Assembly (NCBI RefSeq): GCF_016741935.1
Contig: NZ_JAERRG010000010.1
Span: forward strand, 62,001 to 126,000
From: Streptomyces endocoffeicus
GTDB lineage: Bacteria; Actinomycetota; Actinomycetes; Streptomycetales; Streptomycetaceae
Length of the DNA stretch: 64,000 nucleotides
Direction: 5' to 3'
The notes below the pieces were generated by a model, which did no database searches, was not told the origin of the DNA, and saw only the letters and a program-made list of their open reading frames with translations. The position numbers were made by a program, and so were the translations under genes. Below are positions 1-8,524 of this stretch, one piece after another. Position 1 is the stretch's first letter; each line of letters begins with the position of its first letter.

Positions 1-1
1 C

Positions 2-655
2 GGCGACCCCCACGACCCCGCCGAGACCGAGCGCCTGGTGAAGGCGGCGGGCGGGGAGTGCACACGGTGCGAGGTCGATGTGCGCGACCCCGCTCAGGTC
101 GAGGCGTTCGCCGAACACGCCCTTACGGCCTTCGGCCGCCTGGACATCGCCGTGGCCAACGCCGGGGTGCTGCGCCGGGCACCGCTCGATCAGCTCACCG
201 ACGAGGCCTGGGACGACATGCTCTCCGTCGACCTCACCGGGGTGCTGCGCACCCTGCGCTCCGCCGCGCGGCGGATGGACGGACCGGGCGCGATGGTGGC
301 GGTGTCCTCCATCGCGGGCGGGGTCTACGGCTGGGACGACCATGCCCACTACGCCGCCGCGAAGGCCGGTGTGCTCGGGCTGTGCCGCAGTCTCGCGGTC
401 GAACTCGCCCCGCGGGGCATCCGCGTCAACTCCGTCATTCCGGGGCTCATCGAAACCCCCCAGTCCTCCGACCCCGTCAACTCGCTCGGTCCCGAGGGGC
501 TGTCCCGTGCCGCCGGGGGCATCCCCTGGGGACGGGTCGGGAGGCCCGGGGAGATCGCCTCCGCGATCGCCTATCTGACCTCGGACGGCGCCTCGTACAT
601 CACCGGTCAGAGCCTGGTCGTCGACGGCGGCCTCACCGTGAGGATGCCGGCATGA
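2..655 (+). CDS. SDR family oxidoreductase (5' end cut by window edge)
   Basis: This is the C-terminal part of a short-chain dehydrogenase/reductase; the reading frame is open to the first base, so the true start lies outside the window. Visible family marks are the NAG motif (VANAGVL), the catalytic Ser followed by the YxxxK pair (HYAAAKAGVLG), the PG-containing loop after strand 6 (VIPGLIETP) and the terminal ITGQSLVVDGGL. The glycine-rich NAD(P)-binding motif would be upstream. A second SDR gene begins 13 bases after the stop, with a GAGGAAG Shine-Dalgarno between them, so the two probably form one operon. The substrate cannot be told from sequence. Confidence 0.85.
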   Translation, partial: GDPHDPAETERLVKAAGGECTRCEVDVRDPAQVEAFAEHALTAFGRLDIAVANAGVLRRAPLDQLTDEAWDDMLSVDLTGVLRTLRSAARRMDGPGAMVAVSSIAGGVYGWDDHAHYAAAKAGVLGLCRSLAVELAPRGIRVNSVIPGLIETPQSSDPVNSLGPEGLSRAAGGIPWGRVGRPGEIASAIAYLTSDGASYITGQSLVVDGGLTVRMPA

Positions 656-668
656 GGAGGAAGCGCTG

Positions 669-1406
669 ATGGGTGCGCTGGACGGACGGACCGCGTTCAT
701 CACCGGCGGGGCCAGCGGGATCGGCCGCGCCGTCGTCGAGGCCTACGCGGCCGAAGGGGCCCGGGTGGTGGTGGCCGACCGCGACGGGGAGCGGGCGAGG
801 GCCGTGGCCGGGCGGACCGGCGCCGCGGGGCACACGGCGGTGGACGTGAGCGATCCGGCCGCGGTGGAGGCGGTGATGTGGGCCGCGGTCGGGGAGTTCG
901 GCGGGATCGACATCCTCGTCAACGCCGCGGGCATCCTCACGGAGGCGCCGCTGATGGAGATGGACCCGCGGATGTGGTCCGAGACCCTCGCGGTCGATCT
1001 GACGGGCGTCTTCCTCTGCTGCCGCTACGCGGTCCCCCAGATGGCGGAACGGGGCTGGGGGAGAGTCATCAACATCGCCTCGCAGCTCGGTATCAAGGGT
1101 GGCCGGTCGCTGTCCCACTACGCGGCCGCCAAGGCCGGGGTCATCGGGCTGACCAAGTCGCTGGCCCTGGAGGTCGCGGAGCGGGGCGTCCTGGTGAACG
1201 CCATCGCGCCGGGGCCGATCGACACCCCGCTGGTCGCCGGGATCACCCCGGAGTGGAAGGCGGCCAAACAGGCCGAACTGCCACTGGGGCGGTTCGGCCG
1301 GCCCGAGGAGGTCGCTCCGACCGCCGTGCTGCTCGCCAGCGACCCCGGCGGCAATCTGTACGTCGGTCAGACCCTCGGCCCCAACAGCGGCGATGTGATG
1401 CCGTAG
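669..1406 (+). CDS. SDR family oxidoreductase (3-oxoacyl-ACP reductase-like)
   Basis: This is a complete 245-residue classical short-chain dehydrogenase. It has the N-terminal cofactor motif TGGASGIG, an NAAG motif, the active-site Ser and YxxxK (HYAAAKAGVIG), and the C-terminal glycine-rich strand that closes the fold. The size and motif spacing are those of FabG-like NAD(P)H-dependent reductases, but FabG-type similarity is common among catabolic SDRs, so fatty-acid synthesis should not be assumed. The ATG start has an AGGAGGAAG ribosome-binding site. It follows the preceding SDR by 13 bases and is probably co-transcribed with it. Confidence 0.85.
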   Translation: MGALDGRTAFITGGASGIGRAVVEAYAAEGARVVVADRDGERARAVAGRTGAAGHTAVDVSDPAAVEAVMWAAVGEFGGIDILVNAAGILTEAPLMEMDPRMWSETLAVDLTGVFLCCRYAVPQMAERGWGRVINIASQLGIKGGRSLSHYAAAKAGVIGLTKSLALEVAERGVLVNAIAPGPIDTPLVAGITPEWKAAKQAELPLGRFGRPEEVAPTAVLLASDPGGNLYVGQTLGPNSGDVMP

Positions 1407-1416
1407 CCGCGTCGGC

Positions 1417-1494
1417 GTCGGCCGCGGCCCTGTCCTCCCCACGTCGGCCGCGGCCCTGTCCTCCCCACGTCGGCCGCGGCCCTGTCCTCCCCGC
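1417..1494 (+). repeat. Three tandem 26-bp repeats
   Basis: A 26-base unit beginning GTCGGCCGCGGCCCTG is present three times in direct succession just after the second SDR stop. A second short tandem array of a 15-base unit (ACAGAAGCGGGAACG and variants) follows at about 1552-1598, just before the next start codon. No coding capacity is evident in the 213-base gap. These look like slippage-generated minisatellites. Confidence 0.75.
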
Positions 1495-1619
1495 GTCGGG
1501 CGCGGACCGGGGACTCGGCGGGCCGGGCCCGGACGCATACGGCTCGGGGGCGACAGAAGCGGGAACGACAGAAGCGGGAACGGCAGCAGCGGGAACGGTG
1601 GAAGAAGGAAGGTGGCGGG

Positions 1620-2453
1620 ATGTGCGGGGCGTGCGGTGAGCGGGGTGCGTTCGACTGGGCGCGGCCCTGGGTCAGCGGGGTCGCCGCCCGCCGGGCGGTG
1701 GCCGCCGCGGTCGGCGCGGTGGACCGGCCCGGGGTGCGGGTGGCGGTCGGGAGCGGCGGCTGGCTGGTGACCGGACCCACCGGCGCGACCGCGGCCTGTG
1801 CGGGGCTGGTCGCTCTGGTCGCTGCCGTACGGCGCTGGGCCCCCGGAGCGGAACCAGCATGTCCGGACCGCGCTCGGCCGTCCGGGCCGCTGTCCGTGCC
1901 CGCGGCGGAGGACCGGCGCCGGGGCCTGGTGCTGCGGGTCGCCCCGGGCGGGGCCCGCAGCGCCGACGCCGCGTTGGAGGCGCACGGGACGGTGGCGGTG
2001 GTGGACTCCGGGGCCACGGCCCGCGCCGTCATCGCCGCGCTCGCCTCGCCCCGCTGGTTCCCCCGCCGCTATCTGGAGCGGGTGGAGGGCGTGGCGGACG
2101 CCTGGGCCCGTCCCGCGCCCGCCCTGTGGCCACCGCCGACCGGCCCGGACCCCTGCGCCCTGGCCGCCGACACCCTGGTCCGGCTGGAGTGGATCCGGCA
2201 GAGCGGCCGGCTGGACGGGGACGCGCTCGCCGTCCGGGGACCGCTCGGTCCCGCCGCCGGGTACGACGTGGAGATCCGCGACGGGCACGTGGTGCGGGCC
2301 CGCACCTGGCGCGCGAGCCATGAGCCGGCCCGCCGTGAGAGCTACGAGCGGGCGATCGGTGCCACCACCGCGGCCGTCAGCGACGCCAGGTCCTTGGGCG
2401 ACAGCTCGACCTCCAGCCCGCGGCGGCCCGCCGAGACGCAGATCGTCTCGTAG
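1620..2453 (+). CDS. Hypothetical protein, N-terminal CxxC
   Basis: I do not recognise this 277-residue protein. It starts MCGACGERG, with a CxxC pair in the first five residues, followed by an Ala/Val-rich segment (residues about 20-70) that looks like a soluble alternating fold, not a membrane helix. The middle is rich in Arg, Ala and Trp. The ATG has a good upstream AAGGAAGG. Its last 37 codons overlap antisense with the 3' end of the convergent ybaK-like gene, and that tail (rich in Ser and Arg) looks unconserved. Codon bias supports coding up to about position 2330; the exact 3' end is less certain. Confidence 0.6.
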   Translation: MCGACGERGAFDWARPWVSGVAARRAVAAAVGAVDRPGVRVAVGSGGWLVTGPTGATAACAGLVALVAAVRRWAPGAEPACPDRARPSGPLSVPAAEDRRRGLVLRVAPGGARSADAALEAHGTVAVVDSGATARAVIAALASPRWFPRRYLERVEGVADAWARPAPALWPPPTGPDPCALAADTLVRLEWIRQSGRLDGDALAVRGPLGPAAGYDVEIRDGHVVRARTWRASHEPARRESYERAIGATTAAVSDARSLGDSSTSSPRRPAETQIVS

Positions 2454-2839
2454 CCGTCGGCCGACGCGTCCAGGGCCGTCGGGAGGCGCTTGCGCTGGCC
2501 GAGTGGGGAGATTCCGCCCCGTACATAGCCCGTGGTGCGCTCGGCCACCGCCGGGTCCGCCATCGTGGCGCGCTTGCCGCCGACCGCCGAGGCGAGCGCC
2601 TTGAGGTCGAGCGTGGCCGAGACGGGCACGATGGCGACCGTAAGGCGGTCATCGACGCTCGCGACGAGGGTCTTGAAGACCCGTTCCGGTTCGACGCCGA
2701 GCGCCTGGGCGGCCTCCTCGCCGTAGGACGGGGCCGCCGGGTCGTGCTCGTAGGAGTGCACGGTGAAGTCCGTGCCCGCGGCGGTCAGGGCGGTGGTGGC
2801 GGGGGTGCCCGCCGAGTTCTTCTTGGTCTTCTTCGGCAT
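2342..2839 (-). CDS. ybaK: YbaK/EbsC-type aminoacyl-tRNA deacylase
   Basis: This 165-residue protein has the YbaK/ProX fold throughout. Family members hydrolyse mischarged Cys-tRNA(Pro) in trans, protecting translation fidelity in the cytoplasm. Recognisable segments are the N-terminal HSYEHDP, the lysine-containing VFKTLVASVDDRLTVAIVPV strand region (about 54-73), GGKRATMADP, the GYVRGGISPLGQ turn and the C-terminal RRGLEVELSPKDL. The length matches the single-domain family. A Lys/Asn-rich tail precedes the domain. It starts 11 bases after the LON-domain gene on the same strand, so the two are likely co-transcribed. Confidence 0.88.
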   Translation of the reverse strand: MPKKTKKNSAGTPATTALTAAGTDFTVHSYEHDPAAPSYGEEAAQALGVEPERVFKTLVASVDDRLTVAIVPVSATLDLKALASAVGGKRATMADPAVAERTTGYVRGGISPLGQRKRLPTALDASADGYETICVSAGRRGLEVELSPKDLASLTAAVVAPIARS

Positions 2840-2850
2840 GTTCGTCCGCG

Positions 2851-3591
2851 TCAGTTGGGGCTGGTGGGACCGCGGGTCAGATCGACGGCAGGGAGGGACG
2901 GGAGCTTACCGATGACCGCGCTCTCGGCGCGAAGGAGTTTCAGCTCGTCGGCCAGCCGGCTCGCGGTGTCCGGGGCCTGCAGCAGCCGCTGCTTCGCGGG
3001 CGTGTCGAGCACGGCCGCGGCCGCCACCAGGTACGAGAGGACGGACGGCTCGCCCGGCAGGTCCTGCTCGGCCGCCAGGGTCCGCTCCCGGGCGCCCGCG
3101 AGCCGCTTCTGGTACATGCGGAAGGCCCGTACGACACCCGAGGCCAGCGCCCCGGCGCCCTCGCCCTGCTCCTCCTCCAGCTCCTTGACCTCGGCCGTCA
3201 GATACGGGCCCGAGGAGTCCACGGAGACCAGCTCGAAGCGGGTGGTGCCGGTGGCCAGCACCTCGAAGGTGCCGTCCTCCTGCTCCCGGATGGTGGCCGC
3301 GTCCGCCACGCATCCCACGGAGTAGAAGGACTTGGCGGGGTCCGGGCCGAACCCGGCCGTGGGGCCGGGGTCCGGCATCTTGAGGGAGTCCGGGAGGCCG
3401 ATCGCGCTCGGGGCGACCTCATGGCCGTCCCTGATCGCGATCACCCCGAACCGGCGCGGCGCGTCCTCGGGGAGCGCCGACAGATCGCGCATCAGGGAGC
3501 GATACCGCTGCTCGAAGACGTTCAGGGGCATGACGAGCCCCGGGAACAGCACCGTGTTCAGCGGGAAGAGCGGAAGGCGCGCGGAGGTCAC
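2851..3591 (-). CDS. LON peptidase substrate-binding domain protein
   Basis: This 246-residue protein matches the stand-alone LON N-terminal (substrate-binding) domain family: it opens LPLFPLNTVLFPGLVMPL followed by FEQRYRSL, the classic N-terminal strand and helix of Lon. There is no AAA+ or Ser-Lys protease domain, so it cannot be a Lon protease itself. The C-terminal half is helical and Ala/Leu rich. The GTG start is chosen because the conserved motif begins only four residues later. It lies upstream of the YbaK-like gene in the same direction. Its role is unknown; an adaptor or substrate-binding role is inference. Confidence 0.85.
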   Translation of the reverse strand: MTSARLPLFPLNTVLFPGLVMPLNVFEQRYRSLMRDLSALPEDAPRRFGVIAIRDGHEVAPSAIGLPDSLKMPDPGPTAGFGPDPAKSFYSVGCVADAATIREQEDGTFEVLATGTTRFELVSVDSSGPYLTAEVKELEEEQGEGAGALASGVVRAFRMYQKRLAGARERTLAAEQDLPGEPSVLSYLVAAAAVLDTPAKQRLLQAPDTASRLADELKLLRAESAVIGKLPSLPAVDLTRGPTSPN

Positions 3592-3646
3592 GGGGCGTAA
3601 GCCTAATGGCCCCGCGCGTTCCCTTTCACTGGCGCCGGAGCAGCGG

Positions 3647-5242
3647 TCACTGGCGCCGCAGCAGTCGGGACGCGCCGGCGGCGACCGCGGTGGCCAGCAC
3701 CCAGCCCAGAAGGATCATGACGATGGAGGCCCATTGGACGGCGCCCTCGGGTTTCCAGTAGCCGTCCATGCCCAGATCGATGACCGGGATCAGCAGATCG
3801 AGCGTGTACAGCGAGGCGTTCCAGTTCGGCGATTCATCGGGCTTCAGCGCCTCCGGCCGGTTGTGGGCGAAGAACACCGAGCCGACCGCCCACAGCACCG
3901 CCATCCACACCGCCGCCCGGCCCGGGCGGTAGCCGTAGGCCACCGTCCAGTCCTGGAGATAGCCCCACACCTTCCCGGCGAGCGGTAGCGTCTCCCGGCG
4001 GCGCCGCTGCTTGGCGAGCTGCACCTCGCGCGCGTCGGCGTCCTCGCCGCTGGCCCGCATCGTGTTGGCCAGCATCTCGTACGGCTCGGGCGCGTACTCG
4101 GGGGTGGCGGCGGCCACCCACTCCAGCCGCCGGGCCAGCGGGAAGTGGCCGCGCGGGATCAGGCACTCATAGCTGAACCCGGCCATGGTCAGCCCGCCGG
4201 GCCCCGGCCAGCTCACCGACTTGTCGACAAGGTTGACCACCCGGGCGCCGGAGAGGATCACCCGTCCGCGCTGCGGCCGCTCCCCGAGGAAGCGCAGCTC
4301 GGGCGTCTGGACCCGGCGCAGCGACAGCTCCTGGTCGTTCTCCATGATGAAGCGGGCCTGGTCGAGGTCGATCGCGTCGCCGATCCGCCCGTCGTCCAGC
4401 CGGATCCCGCCCTCGCACTCGAAGCGCTGGATCCGGGTGCCGCGGCTGGGGGTGGAGGCGGTGCCGTACGGCGGGGTGGAGCCGCTGGAGTACGTGCTCA
4501 CCCCGCCCGCGGTGAGGTACAGGCTGCGCTCCACGGTCAGCTGCGGCGCGTTCAGCGCGCGACGGCCGTAAGGGTTGCGCAGCCGGCTGCCGCGCAGGCT
4601 GAGCGACACGCCGATCTGCGCCCCGCGCAGGCTCAGCTCGCCGTACGACTCGATCATGTCGGCCTGGAAGTCCTGGGCGACGGTCAGCCCGTCGGCGCTG
4701 ATCGACATGCCCCGGCGGTCACGGCGCACAATGAGCTGGTTGAGCAGTAAATCGGTGCCGATATGGGCGTCGGTGAGCCGGATGCCGTGCTCGACCACAC
4801 AGCGCGGCAGATGCAGATCGCCCTCGGTGCGCAGCCGGGCCGCCTCCAGCCGGGGGAGGGAGCAGCCCACCAGGCGCAGGGTGGTGAACTGCGCCTCGGG
4901 GACCAGCACCTCCCGCTCGAAGCGGCAGTTCTTGAGCTCCACATAGGGCTCGATGTTTCCGCCGGCCAGATCGAGCGTGCCGGTGATGTGCACCCCGTTG
5001 AGCTTGAGCGCCGAGACCCGGCCCGGCTGCGCGGGCGGCCCGTCCAGCAGCAGAAGGGCCACGACACGCGCGCGGACACTGCGCTCCGGGCCCCAGGCGT
5101 ACGGTCCTGAGGGGTCGTTCCGCTGGGGGTGGGAGGTGCGCAGATCATGGGTGCTGCCATTGCGGAACGCCTGCCACATGCCCCATTCGGCGGTGGTCAG
5201 ATCGAGGCCCGGGGGCGGATCGCCATCGTGCGGCTCGGTCAC
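3647..5242 (-). CDS. Beta-helix-like membrane protein (pentapeptide-repeat-like), TTA codon
   Basis: The GTG at 5242 is preferred over an upstream in-frame ATG at 5287 because CAGGAGGGGA sits at the right distance before it; this gives 531 residues. Residues about 60-370 show repeated short strands of the type LxLxGxxIxGxLDLxG (for example HITGTLDLAGG, GELSLRGAQIGVSLSLRGS), suggesting a right-handed beta-helix related to pentapeptide repeats. The C-terminal 120 residues hold two clear membrane helices (AVWMAVLWAVGSVFF and IVMILLGWVLATAVAAG) with a hydrophobic segment between them. Streptomyces homologues are often labelled membrane-associated oxidoreductase, but I see no cofactor motif. A leucine is encoded by TTA at 4748-4750, so translation may depend on the bldA tRNA. 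Confidence 0.75.
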   Translation of the reverse strand: MTEPHDGDPPPGLDLTTAEWGMWQAFRNGSTHDLRTSHPQRNDPSGPYAWGPERSVRARVVALLLLDGPPAQPGRVSALKLNGVHITGTLDLAGGNIEPYVELKNCRFEREVLVPEAQFTTLRLVGCSLPRLEAARLRTEGDLHLPRCVVEHGIRLTDAHIGTDLLLNQLIVRRDRRGMSISADGLTVAQDFQADMIESYGELSLRGAQIGVSLSLRGSRLRNPYGRRALNAPQLTVERSLYLTAGGVSTYSSGSTPPYGTASTPSRGTRIQRFECEGGIRLDDGRIGDAIDLDQARFIMENDQELSLRRVQTPELRFLGERPQRGRVILSGARVVNLVDKSVSWPGPGGLTMAGFSYECLIPRGHFPLARRLEWVAAATPEYAPEPYEMLANTMRASGEDADAREVQLAKQRRRRETLPLAGKVWGYLQDWTVAYGYRPGRAAVWMAVLWAVGSVFFAHNRPEALKPDESPNWNASLYTLDLLIPVIDLGMDGYWKPEGAVQWASIVMILLGWVLATAVAAGASRLLRRQ

Positions 5243-5338
5243 AGCCGTGTCCCCTCCTGATTCTCCGTGTCCCCGTACGGAGCACATTCCCGCTGAGTAA
5301 CCGGTTGAACGCCAACGGTCAGGGTCAACTTAGGGGGT

Positions 5339-5359
5339 CCGTATCACTGACTGATACGG
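5339..5359. promoter_or_regulatory. 8-bp inverted repeat upstream of hisD
   Basis: A perfect dyad, CCGTATCA then a 5-base spacer then TGATACGG, lies 40 bases before the hisD start and between the divergent membrane-protein gene and the his operon. The spacing and symmetry suit a repressor operator or a leader hairpin. The regulator is unknown. Confidence 0.4.
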
Positions 5360-5398
5360 GGGGAGGGGCCTCGTGGCGGGTCTGAGACAATTGATCGC

Positions 5399-6724
5399 GT
5401 GATCTCCCGTATCGATCTGCGCGGTGCCGCCTTCCCGGAAGGCGGGATCGACCGCGACCTGCTGCCCCGTGCCGAGCTCGACGTCGAGGCCGCCCTGGAG
5501 AAGGTGCGGCCCATCTGCGACGACGTGCGCCATCGCGGAACCGCTGCGCTGATCGACTACGCCCATCGGTTCGACGGCGTGACCATAGAGCGGGTGCGGG
5601 TCCCCGCGGAGGCGCTGGAGAGCGCCCTCGCCGAGCTGGACCCGGCCGTGCGGGCCGCCCTGGAGGAGTCCATCCGGCGGGCCCGGCTGGTCCACCGCGA
5701 CCAGCGGCGCACCGACCACACCACCCAGGTGGTGCCCGGCGGCACGGTCACCGAGCGCTGGGTGCCGGTCGAGCGCGTCGGTCTTTACGTACCGGGCGGG
5801 CGCTCGGTCTACCCCTCCTCCGTGGTGATGAACGTGGTGCCCGCGCAGGAGGCCGGGGTCGTCTCGATGGCCGTCGCCTCCCCGCCGCAGGCGGACTTCG
5901 GCGGGCTGCCGCACCCCACGATCCTCGCGGCGTGCGCGCTGCTGGGCGTGGACGAGGTGTACGCGGCGGGCGGCGCCCAGGCGGTCGCCATGTTCGCCTA
6001 CGGCACCGAGGACTGCCGTCCGGTCTCGATGGTGACCGGTCCTGGCAATATCTGGGTCGCCGCGGCCAAGCGGCTGCTCAAGGGCCGGATCGGCATCGAC
6101 GCCGAGGCCGGGCCGACCGAGATCGCCGTCCTCGCCGACGCCACCGCCGACCCGGTGCATGTCGCCGCGGACCTGATCAGCCAGGCCGAGCACGATCCGC
6201 TGGCGGCGTCGGTGCTGGTCACCGACTCCGAGGAGCTGGCGGCCGCGGTCGAGAAGGAGCTCGAGGTCCAGGTGGGGGCCACCAAGCACGTCGCGGACCG
6301 GATTGGTCCGGCGCTGGCCGGGCGGCAGTCCGGCATCGTGCTGGTCGACGGTCTGGAGCAGGGTCTGGCCGTCGTGGACGCGTACGCGGCCGAGCACCTG
6401 GAGATCCAGACCGAGGACGCGGCGGCCGTCGCGGCCCGGGTGCGCAACGCCGGGGCGATCTTCGTCGGGGCCTACGCCCCGGTGTCGCTCGGCGACTACG
6501 CGGCGGGCTCCAACCATGTGCTGCCCACCGGCGGCTGCGCCTGCCACTCCTCGGGACTGTCCGTGCAGTCCTTCCTGCGCGGCATCCATGTGGTGGACTA
6601 CACCCGGGACGCGCTGGCCGAGATCGCCGGCCATGTGGTGACGCTGGCCGAGGCGGAGGATCTGCCCGCCCACGGCGCCGCGGTGAAGGCAAGGTTCGAC
6701 TGGAAGGTGCCACCGAGCAAGTGA
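5399..6724 (+). CDS. hisD: Histidinol dehydrogenase
   Basis: HisD catalyses the last two oxidation steps of histidine synthesis, L-histidinol to L-histidine, using two NAD+ and zinc. The 441-residue protein has the expected length and signature: GPGNIWVAAAKRLLKG, EAGPTEIAVLAD, the zinc-site region SQAEHDP, and the C-terminal GDYAAGSNHVLPTGG. The GTG start lacks an obvious Shine-Dalgarno, but conserved sequence begins within a few residues. It is the first gene of the his operon; hisC begins inside its stop codon (GTGA overlap). Confidence 0.96.
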   Translation: MISRIDLRGAAFPEGGIDRDLLPRAELDVEAALEKVRPICDDVRHRGTAALIDYAHRFDGVTIERVRVPAEALESALAELDPAVRAALEESIRRARLVHRDQRRTDHTTQVVPGGTVTERWVPVERVGLYVPGGRSVYPSSVVMNVVPAQEAGVVSMAVASPPQADFGGLPHPTILAACALLGVDEVYAAGGAQAVAMFAYGTEDCRPVSMVTGPGNIWVAAAKRLLKGRIGIDAEAGPTEIAVLADATADPVHVAADLISQAEHDPLAASVLVTDSEELAAAVEKELEVQVGATKHVADRIGPALAGRQSGIVLVDGLEQGLAVVDAYAAEHLEIQTEDAAAVAARVRNAGAIFVGAYAPVSLGDYAAGSNHVLPTGGCACHSSGLSVQSFLRGIHVVDYTRDALAEIAGHVVTLAEAEDLPAHGAAVKARFDWKVPPSK

Positions 6725-7839
6725 CCGGCATTGACGATCTCCCGATCCGGGACGAGCTCCGTGGCAAATCCCCGTACGGCGCTCCGCAGCTGGACGTGCC
6801 CGTACGGCTGAACACCAACGAGAACCCCTATCCGCTGCCCGAGCCGCTGGTCGCCCGGATCGCCGAGCGGGTCGCCGAGGCGGCCCGGAACCTCAACCGC
6901 TACCCGGACCGGGACGCGGTCGAGCTGCGTACCGGGCTGGCCCGCTACCTCAGCCGTACGGCCGGTCTCGAGGTCGGTGTCGCCCAGGTCTGGGCGGCCA
7001 ACGGGTCCAACGAGGTGCTCCAGCAGCTGCTGCAGACCTTCGGCGGCCCGGGGCGCACCGCGATCGGCTTCGAGCCCTCGTACTCGATGCACGCGCTGAT
7101 CTCCCGTGGCACCGGCACCGGCTGGATTTCCGGTCCCCGGAACGCCGATTTCACCATCGATGTCGATGCCGCCCGTAAGGCCATCGCCGAGCAGCGCCCC
7201 GATGTCGTCTTCATCACCTCGCCGAACAATCCGACGGGGACGGCGGTCGGCGCCGAGACGGTGCTGGCGCTGCACGACGCGGCGCAGGACGCCAGGGCGG
7301 ACACCGCCGGGGCGCTCGTCGTCGTGGACGAGGCGTACGGGGAGTTCAGCCACCGTCCGTCGCTGCTGCCGCTGATCGAGGGGCGGCCGCGGCTGGTGCT
7401 CTCGCGGACCATGTCCAAGGCGTTCGGCGCGGCCGGGCTGCGGCTCGGCTACCTCGCCGCCGACCCGGCGGTCGTCGACGCCGTCCAGCTGGTCCGCCTG
7501 CCGTACCACCTGTCCGCCATCACCCAGGCCACCGCGCTGGCCGCCCTCGAGCACACCGATACGCTGCTGGGGTACGTCGAGGCGCTCAAGGCCGAGCGCG
7601 ACCGGCTGGTGAGCGAGCTGCGCACCATCGGCTGCCAGGTGACCGACTCCGACGCCAACTTCGTCCAGTTCGGTCGCTTCGAGGACGCCCACGCGGCGTG
7701 GCAGGGCCTGCTGGACCGGGGCGTCCTGGTCCGGGACAACGGTGTACCGGGATGGCTGCGGGTGACCGCGGGGACCCCGGCCGAGAACGACGCGTTCCTC
7801 GACGCGGTACGCGAGCTGATGAAGGAGAAGAGCGCATGA
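6721..7839 (+). CDS. hisC: Histidinol-phosphate aminotransferase
   Basis: This fold-type I PLP enzyme converts imidazole acetol-phosphate and glutamate to histidinol-phosphate. The start is the GTG overlapping the hisD stop, giving 372 residues. Diagnostic segments are NTNENPYPLP near residue 30, AANGSNEVLQ, SPNNPTGT, VVDEAYGEF and the PLP-lysine segment SRTMSKAFGAAGLRLGY. A longer frame continues upstream inside hisD but is shadow sequence. It is coupled to hisD and hisB by 4-base overlaps, suggesting translational coupling. Confidence 0.95.
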   Translation: MTGIDDLPIRDELRGKSPYGAPQLDVPVRLNTNENPYPLPEPLVARIAERVAEAARNLNRYPDRDAVELRTGLARYLSRTAGLEVGVAQVWAANGSNEVLQQLLQTFGGPGRTAIGFEPSYSMHALISRGTGTGWISGPRNADFTIDVDAARKAIAEQRPDVVFITSPNNPTGTAVGAETVLALHDAAQDARADTAGALVVVDEAYGEFSHRPSLLPLIEGRPRLVLSRTMSKAFGAAGLRLGYLAADPAVVDAVQLVRLPYHLSAITQATALAALEHTDTLLGYVEALKAERDRLVSELRTIGCQVTDSDANFVQFGRFEDAHAAWQGLLDRGVLVRDNGVPGWLRVTAGTPAENDAFLDAVRELMKEKSA

Positions 7840-8429
7840 CCCGCGTGGGACGCGTGGAGCGCACGACCAAGGAGACCTCGGTCGTCGTCGAGATCGACCT
7901 CGACGGCACCGGCCAGGTCGATGTGTCGACAGGGGTCGGCTTCTACGACCACATGCTCGACCAGCTCGGCCGCCACGGCCTCTTCGACCTCACGGTCAAG
8001 ACCGAGGGCGACCTGCACATCGACACCCACCACACCATCGAGGACACCGCCCTCGCGCTGGGCGCCGCCTTCAAGCAGGCGCTCGGGGACAAGGTGGGCA
8101 TCTACCGCTTCGGCAACTGCACGGTGCCGCTGGACGAGTCGCTGGCCCAGGTGACGGTCGACCTCTCCGGCCGCCCGTACCTGGTGCACACCGAGCCGGA
8201 GAACATCGCGCCGATGATCGGCACCTACGACACCACGATGACCCGGCACATCCTGGAGTCCTTCGTGGCCCAGGCGCAGATCGCCCTGCATGTCCACGTG
8301 CCCTACGGGCGCAACGCCCACCACATCGTGGAGTGCCAGTTCAAGGCCCTGGCGCGGGCCCTGCGCTACGCCAGCGAGCGCGACCCCCGCGCCGCCGGGA
8401 TCCTCCCCTCCACGAAGGGCGCCCTGTAA
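7836..8429 (+). CDS. hisB: Imidazoleglycerol-phosphate dehydratase
   Basis: This 197-residue manganese-dependent dehydratase makes imidazole acetol-phosphate. It is the monofunctional form, with no histidinol-phosphatase domain. The ATG inside the hisC stop (ATGA) is the start; earlier in-frame starts lie in hisC. The repeated metal-binding motifs are present: FYDHMLDQLGRHG, DTHHTIEDTA, HILESFVAQA and the C-terminal AHHIVECQFKALARAL. It is the third gene of the his operon. The histidinol-phosphate phosphatase is not in this window. Confidence 0.96.
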   Translation: MTRVGRVERTTKETSVVVEIDLDGTGQVDVSTGVGFYDHMLDQLGRHGLFDLTVKTEGDLHIDTHHTIEDTALALGAAFKQALGDKVGIYRFGNCTVPLDESLAQVTVDLSGRPYLVHTEPENIAPMIGTYDTTMTRHILESFVAQAQIALHVHVPYGRNAHHIVECQFKALARALRYASERDPRAAGILPSTKGAL

Positions 8430-8431
8430 CT

Positions 8432-8524
8432 GTGAGCGTCGCACGCGCGGCCGCCGGGCCGCAGACGGCATTCGACCCGCGCTTTCGCCGCGCGGGCGGA
8501 GAAGCGAACGAGGTGGCGGCGTGA
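8432..8524 (+). CDS. Possible 30-residue peptide between hisB and the small membrane protein gene
   Basis: A GTG two bases after the hisB stop opens a 30-codon frame ending in a TGA that overlaps the GTG of the next gene. The peptide is Ala/Arg-rich with no recognisable motif. The tight overlap at both ends fits operon coupling, but a frame this short in high-GC DNA can arise by chance. Confidence 0.2.
   Translation: MSVARAAAGPQTAFDPRFRRAGGEANEVAA

Noticed and set aside
633..2321. A 562-codon antisense frame across the second SDR and the unknown gene
   Set aside because: Low-complexity Arg/Pro/Gly composition, and the SDR in the opposite strand is clearly real.
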